A stretch of 64,000 nucleotides of DNA from Campylobacterales bacterium (GCA_014763895.1 JACXUM010000009.1:1-64000); one strand, 5' to 3'; shown: positions 25,826 to 36,700, counted from the stretch's first letter. Notes: generated by a model from the letters alone, not told the origin. Numbers and translations are program-made.

Positions 25826-26567
25826 AGAAACACTACTTTTTCCTTTTTGCTTTTTTGTTTGTCTCCTGTACAAAGAAAAATATGGAAGTCATTGCTCTGG
25901 TACCTGAAGCATCTGGAATTTGTTACTCTACAAGAACCGATACTCTTTTTGTTGTAAATGATGAAGGTAAAATCTATGAAGTTTCTAAAAATGGAAAGAT
26001 TTTATGTGCGAAACAGCTTGGGAAGTATGATCTTGAAGGTGTGGCATGCGATGATGTTGCAAAAAGACTTTATTTTGCAGTCGAAGGCAAAGATAATATA
26101 TTGATCGTTGATCAGAGAACGCTTCAAGTACTCAAAGAAATGGATGTTGATAGGGTTTATCATGGTAAAAAGCTGCTTATAAAAGACAAAGAACAGGGGT
26201 TGGAAGGGATTGCTCTGGTTAATGATAGAATCTATCTTGCAAATCAGTCATAAAATCTTTATCCAAAAGATGATCCTTCTATGATTGTCGCAGTTGATAG
26301 AGACAATGATAAAGAAGTCCAGATTGAAGAGGTCATTGACCCTAAACACAAAGATATCGCCGGATTGGGTTTTATAAAGGGTATCTTTATATGCTAAGTG
26401 ATAAAGAAGACCTTTTTATAAAGTATGATTTGAAAGAGCATCGTATGGTTTGGACTAAAAAATTGTCAGAATTTGCACAGGAAGGTGTGACTTTCGATTC
26501 TGAAGGAACAATTTACTTTGCAGATGATCAGGGTCGAGTACTAAAGTACCGTATGGATGATCTATAA
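25822..26567 (+). pseudogene. SdiA-regulated-domain lipoprotein gene, broken by a stop and a frameshift
   Basis: The frame starts with GTG (overlapping the previous stop as GTGA) and a lipoprotein signal (FLFVSC, Cys16). It then runs as a beta-propeller protein of the SdiA-regulated/phytase-like family (PEASGICY, FVVNDEGKIYEVSKNG, DLEGVACD, LYFAVEGKDNILIVD, EQGLEGIAL). A TAA at 26251-26253 interrupts it at codon 144. The same frame continues (NLYPKDDPSMIVAVDRD…DIAGLGF) until about 26373, where losing one T shifts the frame. The last third is then read in another frame (KYDLKEHRMVWTKKL, EGVTFDSEGTIYFADDQGR) to TAA 26565-26567. About 247 codons would make a full protein. Confidence 0.7.
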
Positions 26568-26633
26568 TCATTTTAAATATAGATCTTTTAATGTCTATAG
26601 ATCTAAGTTTGAACAAATCAACCATAAAAATGC

Positions 26634-26639
26634 TATAAT
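26634..26639 (+). promoter_or_regulatory. -10 box (TATAAT) of the TauE-like gene
   Basis: TGCTATAATC lies 27 bases before the ATG at 26666. The 98 bases between the broken lipoprotein gene and this start also hold two copies of ATAGATCT about 20 bases apart. Confidence 0.5.
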
Positions 26640-26665
26640 CTTGACTTTCAAAAAAGGAATCATAT

Positions 26666-27400
26666 ATGTTTATAGAATTGGCATTGCTTGGTATTTTTGT
26701 CGGTATTATGTCAGGATTCTTCGGGATTGGCGGGGGAACGGTCAGTGTTCCTATTTTGCTTTATCTTGGATTTGACATCAAAGAAGCAATCGCAATATCG
26801 GTTATGCAGATGGCGGTGAGTTCCGTTGCAGGCGCTTTGATTCATAGAAAAAAACAGACTTATGCTTTAGGAGATATGCAGTATTTTGGTTATGGCGGGA
26901 TCTTGGGTGCGATGGTAGGAGGATATCTTGTTTCAGTTCTCCAGGGTGCGATCCTGGGATGGATCTTCCTGGGCCTTGTAGTCTTTACCCTAGTGAAACT
27001 CTTTTTGGCTAATCCGGAACCAACCCATAAAGAGATTGTCAATTATCCTCTTTATCTGTTGATTGGAACGGGTGTAGGTGTCTTTTCCGGGATGCTTGGT
27101 GTAGGCGGATCGATACTTATGACACCGATTTTGGTGAGTTTTATGGGATTCCCGCTCAAAAAAGCATCATCTGTTGGTCTATTTTATGTTATGTTTACAT
27201 CGATCTCATCCTTTATCACGCTTTCCTGGCTAGGAATGATGCAGTATCATGCCGGTGCCATGATGGCTTTAGGTTCGTTAATAGGTATTTGGGTTGGTAT
27301 TTGGCTTTTGCATCAGATCAAGATCACCCATTATAAAATGACATTGGTTATTTTTTATGTGATCATTTTGATCATTACTGCAAATAAATTGCTTTTTTAG
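26666..27400 (+). CDS. TauE/SafE-family sulfite exporter-like membrane protein
   Basis: A 244-residue protein with about eight membrane helices in two repeats. Each repeat begins with the family's glycine pattern: GIMSGFFGIGGGTVSVPILL and GVFSGMLGVGGSILMTPIL. TauE/SafE proteins export sulfite, sulfoacetate or other organosulfur anions; sulfite would suit a sulfur oxidiser, but the substrate is not shown. It stands 8 bases before uvrA, so the two may share a transcript. Confidence 0.87.
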   Translation: MFIELALLGIFVGIMSGFFGIGGGTVSVPILLYLGFDIKEAIAISVMQMAVSSVAGALIHRKKQTYALGDMQYFGYGGILGAMVGGYLVSVLQGAILGWIFLGLVVFTLVKLFLANPEPTHKEIVNYPLYLLIGTGVGVFSGMLGVGGSILMTPILVSFMGFPLKKASSVGLFYVMFTSISSFITLSWLGMMQYHAGAMMALGSLIGIWVGIWLLHQIKITHYKMTLVIFYVIILIITANKLLF

Positions 27401-27408
27401 GTTAGAGA

Positions 27409-30267
27409 ATGATAGATACGATTAAAGTCTTCGGGGCAAAAGAGAACAATTTAAAAAATATCAATTTGGAGATTCCAAAAAACAAATTGGTTGTCTTCAC
27501 GGGAATCAGCGGAAGCGGTAAATCGACATTGGCTTTCTCTACACTTTATGCTGAAGGTCAGCGCCGTTATATTGAATCGCTTTCTTCCTATGCCAGACAG
27601 TTTCTGGGACAGGCAGGTAAGCCGAATGTAGATAAGATCGAAGGTTTGACACCTGCCATTGCAATTGATCAAAAAACTACGTCAAAAAATCCTCGTTCAA
27701 CTGTTGGAACGATCACAGAGATATATGATTACCTTAGGTTGCTTTTTGCCCGTGTCGGAAAACAGTATTGTCATGAGTGCGGAAAACCGATCTCTTCGAT
27801 GAGTGCCAGTGATATCATTGAAGAGGTGCTCAAACTCCCTGAAGGCGCAAAGTTGGTCATTACGGCTCCCTTGGTCAAGGAAAAGAAGGGAACGTTTGCA
27901 GACTTGTTTGAATCATTGCGTCATAAAGGGTATGTCCGTGCGATGGTCGATGGAGTCATGGTGCGCTTGGATGAAGAGATTGAGCTTTCAAAAACCAAGA
28001 AGCACACCATTAAAGTGGTCATTGACAGAGTTGCTGTGAAAGAAGAGAGCCGTGACCGAATCGCGCAGGATGTTGAAAAGGCACTCAAAGAGAGTTATGG
28101 GGAAATGGAGATCGAAATACTCAATTATGAAGAATTGGCATTTGATCAACAACATATCCATTATTCGGAACATTTGGCCTGTTTTGACTGTAAACTCAGT
28201 TTTGAACCTTTAGAACCTGTCAGTTTTTCGTTTAACTCTCCTAAAGGAGCCTGCCCTGCCTGTGATGGGCTTGGTATCCGATATGCACTTGATCTCAAAA
28301 AGATCATCGATCCTGATCTGAGTATCGATAAGGGTGCGGTCAAGATCATGTACGGGTTCAATAAAAGCTACTACACGAAATTTTTGAATGCTTTTTGCGA
28401 ACAAAATGATATCGATATCAAGATACCTTACGGAGAACTGCCTGAATATCAGCAAAAAGCGATACTTTATGGTCTTGGCGGAAAAGTTGACTTTACGTGG
28501 AAAAGGCATCATCTTAACCGTGAATGGCCCGGTGTCGTGAAATTTGCCCATGATATGTTCACCGAAGAGAAAGACCTTGCGGAGTATATGACCGAAAAAG
28601 TATGTGACCAGTGTCACGGACATAGATTGCGCCCCCGTTCTTTGGCTGTGCGTATCGAAGGGAAAAACATTGCTGATATCATTGATATGCCTATCGAAAA
28701 GTGCTATGAATATTTTACAGATCCCAAAAGTTTTTCCCATTTGAATGTTCAGCAGAGCATGATAGCAGAGTCGATCCTTAAAGAGATACAGGAGCGTCTA
28801 TTCTTTCTTTATGACGTGGGACTGGGATATCTCTCGTTAAGCCGTGATGCCCGAACGATCTCGGGAGGAGAAGCACAGCGTATCCGTATCGCATCTCAGA
28901 TCGGATCGGGTCTTACGGGTGTCATGTATGTTTTGGATGAGCCAAGTATCGGTCTTCATGAACGTGACACGATGAAGCTAATCCGTACGCTCAATTCACT
29001 GCGTGATAAAGGCAATTCTGTGATCGTGGTCGAACATGACAAAGAGACGATACTGGCAGCGGATTATATCGTTGATATCGGACCTGGTGCAGGAACATTC
29101 GGCGGGGAAATTGTATTTGCAGGTGATGTTCAAAAACTCTCGAAAGCAAAGACTTTAACGGCAAAATATCTTTATGGGCAAAAAGAGATTAGCTATTCGC
29201 ATGATAAGCCGCAAAATGAATGGATCGAGATCAAAAACGTTAGTTTAAATAATATCCATGATCTAGAGGTAAAGATTCCATTGAAAAACTTTGTCTGTAT
29301 AACGGGAGTGAGCGGCAGTGGGAAAAGTTCGCTTATCTTACAGACATTGCTGCCTGTTGCCAGAGAACTGCTCAATCATGCCAAAAAGGTCAATAAGGTC
29401 GATGGTGTAGAGATCAACGGATTGGATCAGTTGGATAAAGTCATTTATCTTGACCAAAGCCCTATCGGACGTACGCCAAGAAGCAATCCCGCAACGTATA
29501 CCGGCATTATGGATGAGATACGAAAACTTTTTGCACAGACAAAAGAGGCAGAGTTACGCGGATACAAAATAGGGCGCTTTTCATTCAATGTCAAGGGCGG
29601 ACGCTGTGAAAAGTGTCAGGGAGACGGACAGATCAAGATCGAGATGCACTTCTTGCCGGATGTCATGGTCAAATGCGATGCGTGTAACGGCACGCGTTAC
29701 AATGCCCAGACACTCGAAGTACATTATAAAGGCAAATCGATCGCAGATGTGCTTGCCATGAGCATTGCCGAAGCGATGGAGTTTTTCAAAGCAATTCCTG
29801 CTATTGCCGTGAAGTTAAAGACTTTGTCGGATGTGGGATTGGACTATATCACGCTTGGGCAGAATGCCACAACACTTTCGGGCGGGGAAGCGCAACGTAT
29901 CAAACTGAGTAAAGAGCTAAGCAGGAAAGATACAGGCAATACGCTTTACATACTAGATGAGCCTACGACCGGTCTTCATTTTGCCGATGTGGATAGACTA
30001 ACCGGTGTTTTACACCATTTAGTTGATTTGGGAAATTCGGTAGTCGTGATCGAACACAATCTTGATATGATCAAAAATGCTGATTATATTATCGATATGG
30101 GACCGGAAGGTGGAAATAAAGGTGGATTGGTAATTGCTACTGGAACGCCTGAAACTTTAGCTAAAGAGTTTAAACAAACCGGCAGCTATACAGGCGAATA
30201 CTTGGCAAAAGAACTTGAAGAGATGCAAAAACGTGCAACTTCCCCATCCTCTCAAAAATCAGTTTGA
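27409..30267 (+). CDS. uvrA: Excinuclease ABC subunit UvrA
   Basis: UvrA recognises bulky DNA lesions and loads UvrB in nucleotide excision repair. The 952 residues contain two ABC ATPase modules. Walker A sites are GISGSGKST (near 33) and GVSGSGKSS (near 634); signature motifs are LSRDARTISGGEAQR and TLSGGEAQRIK; the D-loops include YVLDEPSIGLH and YILDEPTTGLH. Zinc modules are seen at CHECGKP, CDQCHGHR and CEKCQGDG…CDACNG. Length is standard. Confidence 0.97.
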   Translation: MIDTIKVFGAKENNLKNINLEIPKNKLVVFTGISGSGKSTLAFSTLYAEGQRRYIESLSSYARQFLGQAGKPNVDKIEGLTPAIAIDQKTTSKNPRSTVGTITEIYDYLRLLFARVGKQYCHECGKPISSMSASDIIEEVLKLPEGAKLVITAPLVKEKKGTFADLFESLRHKGYVRAMVDGVMVRLDEEIELSKTKKHTIKVVIDRVAVKEESRDRIAQDVEKALKESYGEMEIEILNYEELAFDQQHIHYSEHLACFDCKLSFEPLEPVSFSFNSPKGACPACDGLGIRYALDLKKIIDPDLSIDKGAVKIMYGFNKSYYTKFLNAFCEQNDIDIKIPYGELPEYQQKAILYGLGGKVDFTWKRHHLNREWPGVVKFAHDMFTEEKDLAEYMTEKVCDQCHGHRLRPRSLAVRIEGKNIADIIDMPIEKCYEYFTDPKSFSHLNVQQSMIAESILKEIQERLFFLYDVGLGYLSLSRDARTISGGEAQRIRIASQIGSGLTGVMYVLDEPSIGLHERDTMKLIRTLNSLRDKGNSVIVVEHDKETILAADYIVDIGPGAGTFGGEIVFAGDVQKLSKAKTLTAKYLYGQKEISYSHDKPQNEWIEIKNVSLNNIHDLEVKIPLKNFVCITGVSGSGKSSLILQTLLPVARELLNHAKKVNKVDGVEINGLDQLDKVIYLDQSPIGRTPRSNPATYTGIMDEIRKLFAQTKEAELRGYKIGRFSFNVKGGRCEKCQGDGQIKIEMHFLPDVMVKCDACNGTRYNAQTLEVHYKGKSIADVLAMSIAEAMEFFKAIPAIAVKLKTLSDVGLDYITLGQNATTLSGGEAQRIKLSKELSRKDTGNTLYILDEPTTGLHFADVDRLTGVLHHLVDLGNSVVVIEHNLDMIKNADYIIDMGPEGGNKGGLVIATGTPETLAKEFKQTGSYTGEYLAKELEEMQKRATSPSSQKSV

Positions 30268-30293
30268 AGAGTATAAAATTCTATACTCTTCAA
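30264..30293. terminator. Stem-loop at the uvrA / small membrane protein junction
   Basis: TTGAAGAGTATA at 30264-30275 pairs perfectly with TATACTCTTCAA at 30282-30293 over a 6-base loop. It spans the uvrA stop and the end of the convergent gene. The 12-bp AT-rich stem has no long U-run, so it is a probable but unproven bidirectional terminator. Confidence 0.5.
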
Positions 30294-30661
30294 GATCTTC
30301 TAATTAGGTTGAATGAAATCGCGTTTTTAATAATCATCAACAGAATCAATGACGCGATAAGTTGATACCCGATGGACCATGTCATTATAAAAGCAGTGTC
30401 GCCATTCAATGATAAGAATATTTTATAATTTCCTTTAGAAATATAAAAAAATAAAAATATCATACCGGCAAGATAGGGCAGAATGATAAAATAGATCATT
30501 AAAAAGAATTTTTCCAGTCCTGCAGGAAAAAAAATCGGTAACTTGCTAAAACTCAATTCCTGTTTCAAATAGGAATTGTTATTTTTTGAAGATACTTTTC
30601 TTCCGGAAACAGATTGCGTTGCTTGAGCAGTTGTATGTACATGCCGATTGATATGATGCAT
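30290..30661 (-). CDS. Small membrane protein of unknown function
   Basis: I do not recognise this family. The 123-residue protein has a polar N-terminal tail of about 50 residues (His-rich start, MHHINRHVH) and then three hydrophobic stretches: KFFLMIYFIILPYLAGMIFL, SLNGDTAFIMTWSIGYQLI and ASLILLMIIK. The ATG has a purine-rich AAGGAAAGGGGAC upstream. Its leader holds the riboswitch-like element at 30713-30792, which suggests second-messenger control, and the convergent end shares a stem-loop with uvrA. Confidence 0.55.
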   Translation of the reverse strand: MHHINRHVHTTAQATQSVSGRKVSSKNNNSYLKQELSFSKLPIFFPAGLEKFFLMIYFIILPYLAGMIFLFFYISKGNYKIFLSLNGDTAFIMTWSIGYQLIASLILLMIIKNAISFNLIRRS

Positions 30662-30712
30662 AAATAAGTCCCCTTTCCTTTTTTAAGATGCATAAAAATC
30701 TCTTAAATTAGT

Positions 30713-30792
30713 ACTCTTGAGTAACCCGGCTGTCTGACAAGAGATCCGTGGCTTTCTGACCTATCTTCGCAGAATAGTGTAGCTTTTATCGA
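30713..30792 (-). promoter_or_regulatory. Candidate c-di-GMP-I (GEMM-I) riboswitch
   Basis: The minus strand reads, in order: AAAAGCTACA; a hairpin with a GNRA loop (ACTATTCT-GCGA-AGATAGGT, 30779-30760); CAGAAAGCCACGG; a short arm closed by TCT/AGA; then CAGCCGGGTTAC (30732-30721). GEMM-I aptamers have the same order: GGCAAACC, a GNRA-capped hairpin, CGCAAAGCC, a variable arm and AGCCGGGUUgCC. The differences are GCTACACT for GGCAAACC and CAGAAAGCC for CGCAAAGCC, so the closing P1 stem is weak. After the aptamer, TACTCAAGAGTA can fold as a small hairpin and TTTAAGA…TCTTAAA as another before the ribosome binding site of the small membrane protein. Confidence 0.45.
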
Positions 30793-30887
30793 TAATTATC
30801 ATAACAATTTTTATATTAAAAAAAATTGAAATGTTTGATTTATTGAATTGAAGTTTAAAACCCTGTGGTTTCTAACAGAGAATAGGT

Positions 30888-30893
30888 TAAAAT
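30888..30893 (+). promoter_or_regulatory. Probable -10 box (TAAAAT) of polA
   Basis: GGTTAAAATAG lies 29 bases before the polA TTG start. The rest of 30793-30887 is AT-rich with nothing else that I can assign. Confidence 0.4.
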
Positions 30894-30921
30894 AGATTTT
30901 AAATCACTATCAGGCTCAACA

Positions 30922-33615
30922 TTGAAAACTATTACGATTATCGATACTTTTGGATTCTTTTTCCGTTCCTATTTTGCACTTCCTCCCTTGCGTAACTCGG
31001 AAGGATTTCCTACAGGGCTTTTGACAGGATTTATCAATTTGATTGACTCTCTTCACCGAGAGCACAGTACTGAATATCTTGTTTTTGCACTTGACAGCAA
31101 GGGAAAGACTTTTAGAAATGATCTATACGGCGAGTACAAAGCCCATCGTGAACCGCCACCGGAAGATCTGGTCAAACAGCTTCCGATTGCCATAGAATGG
31201 ATAGAAAAGATGGGGTTTGCCAATCTTTCTTTTGATCGTTTTGAAGCAGATGATGTGATCGCTACCGTGACGGCAATGGCTAAAGAGCAGGGATTGAAAG
31301 TGAGGATCGTTTCACATGACAAGGATCTATATCAGTTGATCGATGACGGCAGGGTTGTGATGGTCGATTCGGTAAAGAAAAAGGAGATCGATGAAGCAGG
31401 ATGTATTGAAAAGTTTGGTGTAAAACCTTCTGATTTTGTGAATTTCCAAGCAATTTTGGGAGACTCTTCGGATAATGTTCCAGGGGTTAAGGGGATCGGC
31501 CAGAAGGGTGCAAGTGCTTTGATCAATCAATATCATACCCTTGAGGCAATTTATGCAGATATAGAAAACTGCGGAACTGCACGTACCCAAAAACTTCTTT
31601 TGGACGGCAAGGAGAATGCCTTTCTGTCACGGGAACTGGTGAAAATGCGTACGGATGTATTTAATGAAATGGACCTGAAAAATTTTGTATTTGAAGATCG
31701 GAATTATCTCTCTTGTCTAGTAGATGAATTTGAAAAGTATGAAATGAAGCAGGCCATTAAGAAAGCCCAGATCAGGGATGGAGAACTGGGATGTCCTACC
31801 GATATACCTGAAAAGTCTAAACCTGTTTTGACATTTGAAACAGTTCTTTTGGATACGATTGAGAAGCTGGAAAATGTTGTCAATGCTATCGGTGATGGAG
31901 AGATCGTAGCGTTTGATACCGAAACGACCGGATTGGATACTAAACATGATAAACTGGTCGGGTTCAGTTTCTGCACCTCTCCTGAAAAATCCTACTATGT
32001 CCCCATAGGGCATAACTATCTTGGAGTAGAAGCTCAAATTCCGCTTGAAGAGGCACAGCGTGTTTTGAAAAAATTGTTGAGACACAACATTGTGGGGCAG
32101 AATTTGAAATTCGATCTCTCCTTGCTTTATAACCAATATGGTTTTTCGCCGGTCTTTCCGTATGCCGACACCATGATCATGGCATGGTTGATCGATCCAG
32201 GCAGTAGGGTCGGGCTTGATGCCCTGGCGGAACGGTATTTTAATTATAAGATGAAGTCATTTTCAGAGGTTGTGAAAAAAGGGGAAGATTTCTCTAGTGT
32301 AGCGATTTTGGAAGCAGCTTTTTATGCGGCTGAAGATGCATGGATGACCTATTTGCTTTATGGTGCTCTAAAAAAACAGATGGAACTTGGCAGTTTGGGA
32401 CATCTGTTCAATGAAGCCAAGAATGTAGAGTATCCGTTTATCAACACGCTTGCACGTATGGAAAGTATCGGGATCAAGGTTGATATTGCACATTTGCAGA
32501 AGTTACAGCAGCGATTGCGTGTCGATCTTGAAAATCTGAGCCAGGTGATCTATGCTCTCAGCGGAAGCGAGTTCAACATCAAATCAACCCAGCAGCTGGG
32601 TGTGATATTGTTCCAAAAGTTGGGTCTTAAAGGCGGTAAGAAGACAAAAACCGGATACAGTACCAATGAAGCGGTACTTCTTTCATTGAGACACGAACAT
32701 CCGGTTATCGAAAAAATTTTGGTATACCGTGAGTATCAAAAGATGCTTTCAACCTATGTCGAACCGTTGTTAAAATTGGCGCAGGAAGATAAAAACCACC
32801 GTATCTATACCTCCTTTATACAAACGGGTACGGCTACAGGAAGGTTGAGTTCTAAGGAGCCGAACCTGCAGAATATTCCCGTACGTTCAGAACTTGGGAA
32901 AGAGGTAAGGGAAGCTTTTGTTGCCAAAGAGGGGTATAAGCTTGTCAGTATCGACTATTCTCAGATCGAGTTGCGTTTGTTGGCCCATTTCTCAAATGAC
33001 CAGGCTTTAAGTGATGCCTTTCAAAAGGGAGAAGATATTCATCTGGCAACTGCCATCAGGCTTTTTGGTCAAGAACAGGCTAGAGCCAAGCGTAATTTTG
33101 CAAAATCCGTGAACTTCGGCTTGCTTTATGGAATGGGTCAGCGTAAACTGGCAGACGATGCAGGCATTACAACAGCTGAAGCCAAAGAGATCATTCAAAA
33201 CTATTTTGCCTCTTTCCCGACAGTCAAAAACTTCCTCGAGGAGATACAGGAGCATGTCAAGCGGGATGGATATGTGGAAACGATTTTGGGAAGAAGACGC
33301 CTTTTTGATTATGACAATGCAAACGGGATGCAAAAAGCTGCATTTTTACGGGAATCTGTCAATACCGTATTTCAGGGAAGTGCCGCGGATCTGATAAAAC
33401 TTTCGATGAACCAGATCGATACCATGATTATCGAAGAAGAGCTGGATGCTTCGATGCTTCTGCAAATACACGATGAATTGATTTTTGAGATCAAAGAAGA
33501 GAAGGCAGAGGAGCTTGCTAGACGCTTTGCCTATATTATGGAGCATATTATGGAATTGAATGTTCCCTTGGTTTGTTCGATCAGCCTTGGTAAGAATTGG
33601 GGAGAGTTAAAGTAA
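30922..33615 (+). CDS. polA: DNA polymerase I
   Basis: The enzyme removes RNA primers and fills gaps in replication and repair. The 897 residues comprise a 5'-3' exonuclease (FEADDVIATV, SHDKDLYQLI, GDSSDNVPGVKGIG), a 3'-5' exonuclease with intact metal ligands (FDTETTGLD near 331) and the polymerase. Polymerase motif A is SIDYSQIELRLLAH, motif B is KRNFAKSVNFGLLYGMG and motif C is LQIHDELIFEI. The start is TTG at 30922, supported by AGG about 7 bases upstream and by agreement of MKTITIIDTFGFFFRSYFA with relatives; no ATG is nearby. Confidence 0.97.
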   Translation: MKTITIIDTFGFFFRSYFALPPLRNSEGFPTGLLTGFINLIDSLHREHSTEYLVFALDSKGKTFRNDLYGEYKAHREPPPEDLVKQLPIAIEWIEKMGFANLSFDRFEADDVIATVTAMAKEQGLKVRIVSHDKDLYQLIDDGRVVMVDSVKKKEIDEAGCIEKFGVKPSDFVNFQAILGDSSDNVPGVKGIGQKGASALINQYHTLEAIYADIENCGTARTQKLLLDGKENAFLSRELVKMRTDVFNEMDLKNFVFEDRNYLSCLVDEFEKYEMKQAIKKAQIRDGELGCPTDIPEKSKPVLTFETVLLDTIEKLENVVNAIGDGEIVAFDTETTGLDTKHDKLVGFSFCTSPEKSYYVPIGHNYLGVEAQIPLEEAQRVLKKLLRHNIVGQNLKFDLSLLYNQYGFSPVFPYADTMIMAWLIDPGSRVGLDALAERYFNYKMKSFSEVVKKGEDFSSVAILEAAFYAAEDAWMTYLLYGALKKQMELGSLGHLFNEAKNVEYPFINTLARMESIGIKVDIAHLQKLQQRLRVDLENLSQVIYALSGSEFNIKSTQQLGVILFQKLGLKGGKKTKTGYSTNEAVLLSLRHEHPVIEKILVYREYQKMLSTYVEPLLKLAQEDKNHRIYTSFIQTGTATGRLSSKEPNLQNIPVRSELGKEVREAFVAKEGYKLVSIDYSQIELRLLAHFSNDQALSDAFQKGEDIHLATAIRLFGQEQARAKRNFAKSVNFGLLYGMGQRKLADDAGITTAEAKEIIQNYFASFPTVKNFLEEIQEHVKRDGYVETILGRRRLFDYDNANGMQKAAFLRESVNTVFQGSAADLIKLSMNQIDTMIIEEELDASMLLQIHDELIFEIKEEKAEELARRFAYIMEHIMELNVPLVCSISLGKNWGELK

Positions 33616-33675
33616 CAGATAGGCTTATAATGGAATAAAATAACTTTTCTTAATGAATAGTTAACAAAGCTTGGC

Positions 33676-33681
33676 TATAAT
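33676..33681 (+). promoter_or_regulatory. -10 box (TATAAT) of ccsBA
   Basis: TTGGCTATAATCC lies 37 bases before the ccsBA ATG and 61 bases after the polA stop. Confidence 0.5.
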
Positions 33682-33717
33682 CCGCTAAAGTGATTTGATA
33701 CGAAAGGTTTTGAAGAT

Positions 33718-36700
33718 ATGAGATATATTTTTTCAATGAAAATGGCGCTTGTGATGCTTTTTGCATTCGGTGTCATTATCGGGGCGGGTACATTTATCGA
33801 AAATGATTATGGTACCCAGACCGCACGGGCTTTAATTTATAAAGCGCAATGGTTCGAGTTCTTTTTGGCTTATTTTACCGCTATTTTGGTTTACAATATT
33901 GTTAAATATAAAAGTTATAAGAACAAACCTTCCATTTTTTTATTCCATTTTGCTTTTTTGGTCATCGCGATAGGTGCTTTTATCACACGTTATATCGGCT
34001 ATGAGGGAATCATGCATATCCGTGAAGGGCAAACGGTCAACACAATGGTCTCAGATGAGAATTTTTTTGAAGCATTTGCAAGCTATGAAGGTAAAAATGC
34101 TTCACTGGAAAAATCTGTCTATTTCTCAAGCATGACCAAGAATCACCTTGAAGAAGAGTTGAATCTTGGCAGTAAAAACGTGCATATCTCTTTGGTCAAA
34201 TACCTTCCGACAGCCGAAAATGAAGTTATCCCAGATCCAAACGGAAAAACGATCCTTGAAATGAAGGTTTCTTCAGGCATGCAGGGGCAGATACATTATT
34301 TGAGCAAAGGTGATCTGGAAGACCTCGGAGGATTTTATATCGGTTATGATGTGGAATTGCCTACCGATAAACCTACCTTTCTTATCAGAGAAGAAAACGG
34401 AAAGTTCAAAGTTACTTTTCCATTCAAGATGTCTTATCTGAAAATGGATGACAGAAGTTCGGGTGAATTTGATGCGGGAGACAATAACCTGACAACAAGG
34501 GTACTGTATCGTTTTGGAAGCAATGCAGTTGTCTTAAAAGAGATTCATGAGAAATCAAAACTTCAAACCGTATCGCATTCTCTTAAAAATCAATCGGGTC
34601 AACCTGAATATGTTGAACTTGATGTAGGGGTGGGTGATAAGCACCAAACTGTCATAGCCAAGCCGGCAAAAGGCCAGATCGGTGAATTGAAAAAATTTGA
34701 TATTGACGGTGTTCATATCGAGCTTCGTCTTGGATCAAAAGTATTTGAGGTACCGTTTGGTATCAAACTGGACAAATTTACGCTCGAGCGATACCCGGGG
34801 TCCATGACACCGGCTTCTTATGCCAGTGATGTAGTCCTTATAGACAAAGAAAAAAATCTGACCATGCCTTATAAGATCTATATGAACCATGTTCTTGATC
34901 ATAGAAATTATCGTCTTTTTCAATCCTCTTATGATCCGGATGAAATGGGTACGGTTCTTTCGGTCAACCATGACCCTGGTACACTGCCGACCTATCTAGG
35001 CTATATCCTTCTGGCTATCGGGATGATCTGGAGTTTGTTTGCTCCTAAAGGAAGATTCCAGATGTTACTCAAAGGGGCACGGAAACTTCAGGGATCGGCT
35101 GTTGCTCTATTGATGGCTTTGGCACTGTTCAATGGTACCAACCTTCATGCAGCCCATACAGAGCTGGACCCAAAGGTACAAGTAGCTATTTCGGCTTACA
35201 GTAAAGAACATACGGAAAAACTGGGGAGATTGGTCGTTCAAGACCAGATGGGACGTATGAAACCGCTTGATACGGTAGCCCATGAGGTTATTGCCAAGAT
35301 AACAGGAAAAAGTTCGATGTTTGGTTTGGAAGCCACCCAAATGTTCCTTGGGATGATGACACAGCCTGAAGTATATCAGTCGATCCCGATGGTCAAGATA
35401 GGGCATAAAAAGATCGCGGTTACCCTGGGATTGCCCGAAGATACGAAATTTGCAAAGTTTACCGATTTTTTCAATGAAAAAGACGGCAGCTACAAGATAT
35501 ATAATGATGTGACCGATGCTACGCGCAAAAAACCGTTAGACCAGAGTACGTATGACAAAGAGCTGATCAAGATCGATGAGCGCCTGAATGTCTCCTATAT
35601 GGTCTATCAGGGATCTATTTTGCGTATTTATCCTAAGGCAGATGATGCAAATAACAAATGGGTTGCACCGCTTGATGCAATCAAAACCTTTGATCCAAAA
35701 ATGAGCGATCTGGTCAAACTCACTATTGCTGCTTATTTCCAGGGTGTCGGAGAGGGCTTGAGTACAGGAAAATGGGAGAATGCAGACTTGGCACTCAAAG
35801 GTATAGAAAAATACCAGCAGACCTATGGGGCAGCGGTATTGCCAAGCCAGAAACATATTGATATGGAGATCGCCTACAATAGACTCAATCTTTTCAGTCA
35901 ATTGGTACCGCTTTACCTCATGCTCGGTCTGATCTTATTGGTATTTGCATTTATCCATGTATTAAAACCTCATTTCCCGATAAAGTGGGTGATGCGCAGT
36001 GCTTGGGCTCTATTCATAGTCGGGTTTGTCTTGCATGTGGTAGGCCTAGGGATTAGATGGTATATTGCCGGGCATGCGCCTTGGTCGAATGCCTATGAAT
36101 CGATCGTTTTCATTGCCGGGGCAACGGCTCTTGCCGGTATCATATTGGCTAGACGTTCACCATTCGCGTTAGCCGGGACCGCTATTTTGGCAGGAATCAC
36201 GATGGGTGTTGCGCATATGAGCTTTATCAACCCGGAGATCACAAACCTTGTACCGGTACTGAAGTCTTACTGGTTGATGATCCATGTTGCAACGATCATT
36301 TCAGGGGATGGTTTCCTTGGATTGGGATCTATTTTGGCTTTACTGGTATTGATTTTGTTCATTGTAAGAAGTAAAAAAGGACATGAGAATATTGACCGTT
36401 CTATCAAAGAATTGACCAATCTATCGGAAATGGCATTGATCGTAGGTCTGTTCCTTCTGACAGTTGGGAACTTCCTGGGCGGTGTCTGGGCCAATGAGAG
36501 CTGGGGACGTTACTGGGGTTGGGATCCCAAAGAGACTTGGGCAGCGGTAACGATCCTGATCTATGCAGGCGTATTGCATATGCGATTTATACCGGCACTT
36601 AAGTCGGTATTCATTTATAATGTCGCAGCAACTTGGGCTTACAGTACCGTGTTGATGACTTATTTTGGAGTGAACTATTATCTTTCAGGATTGCACTCCT

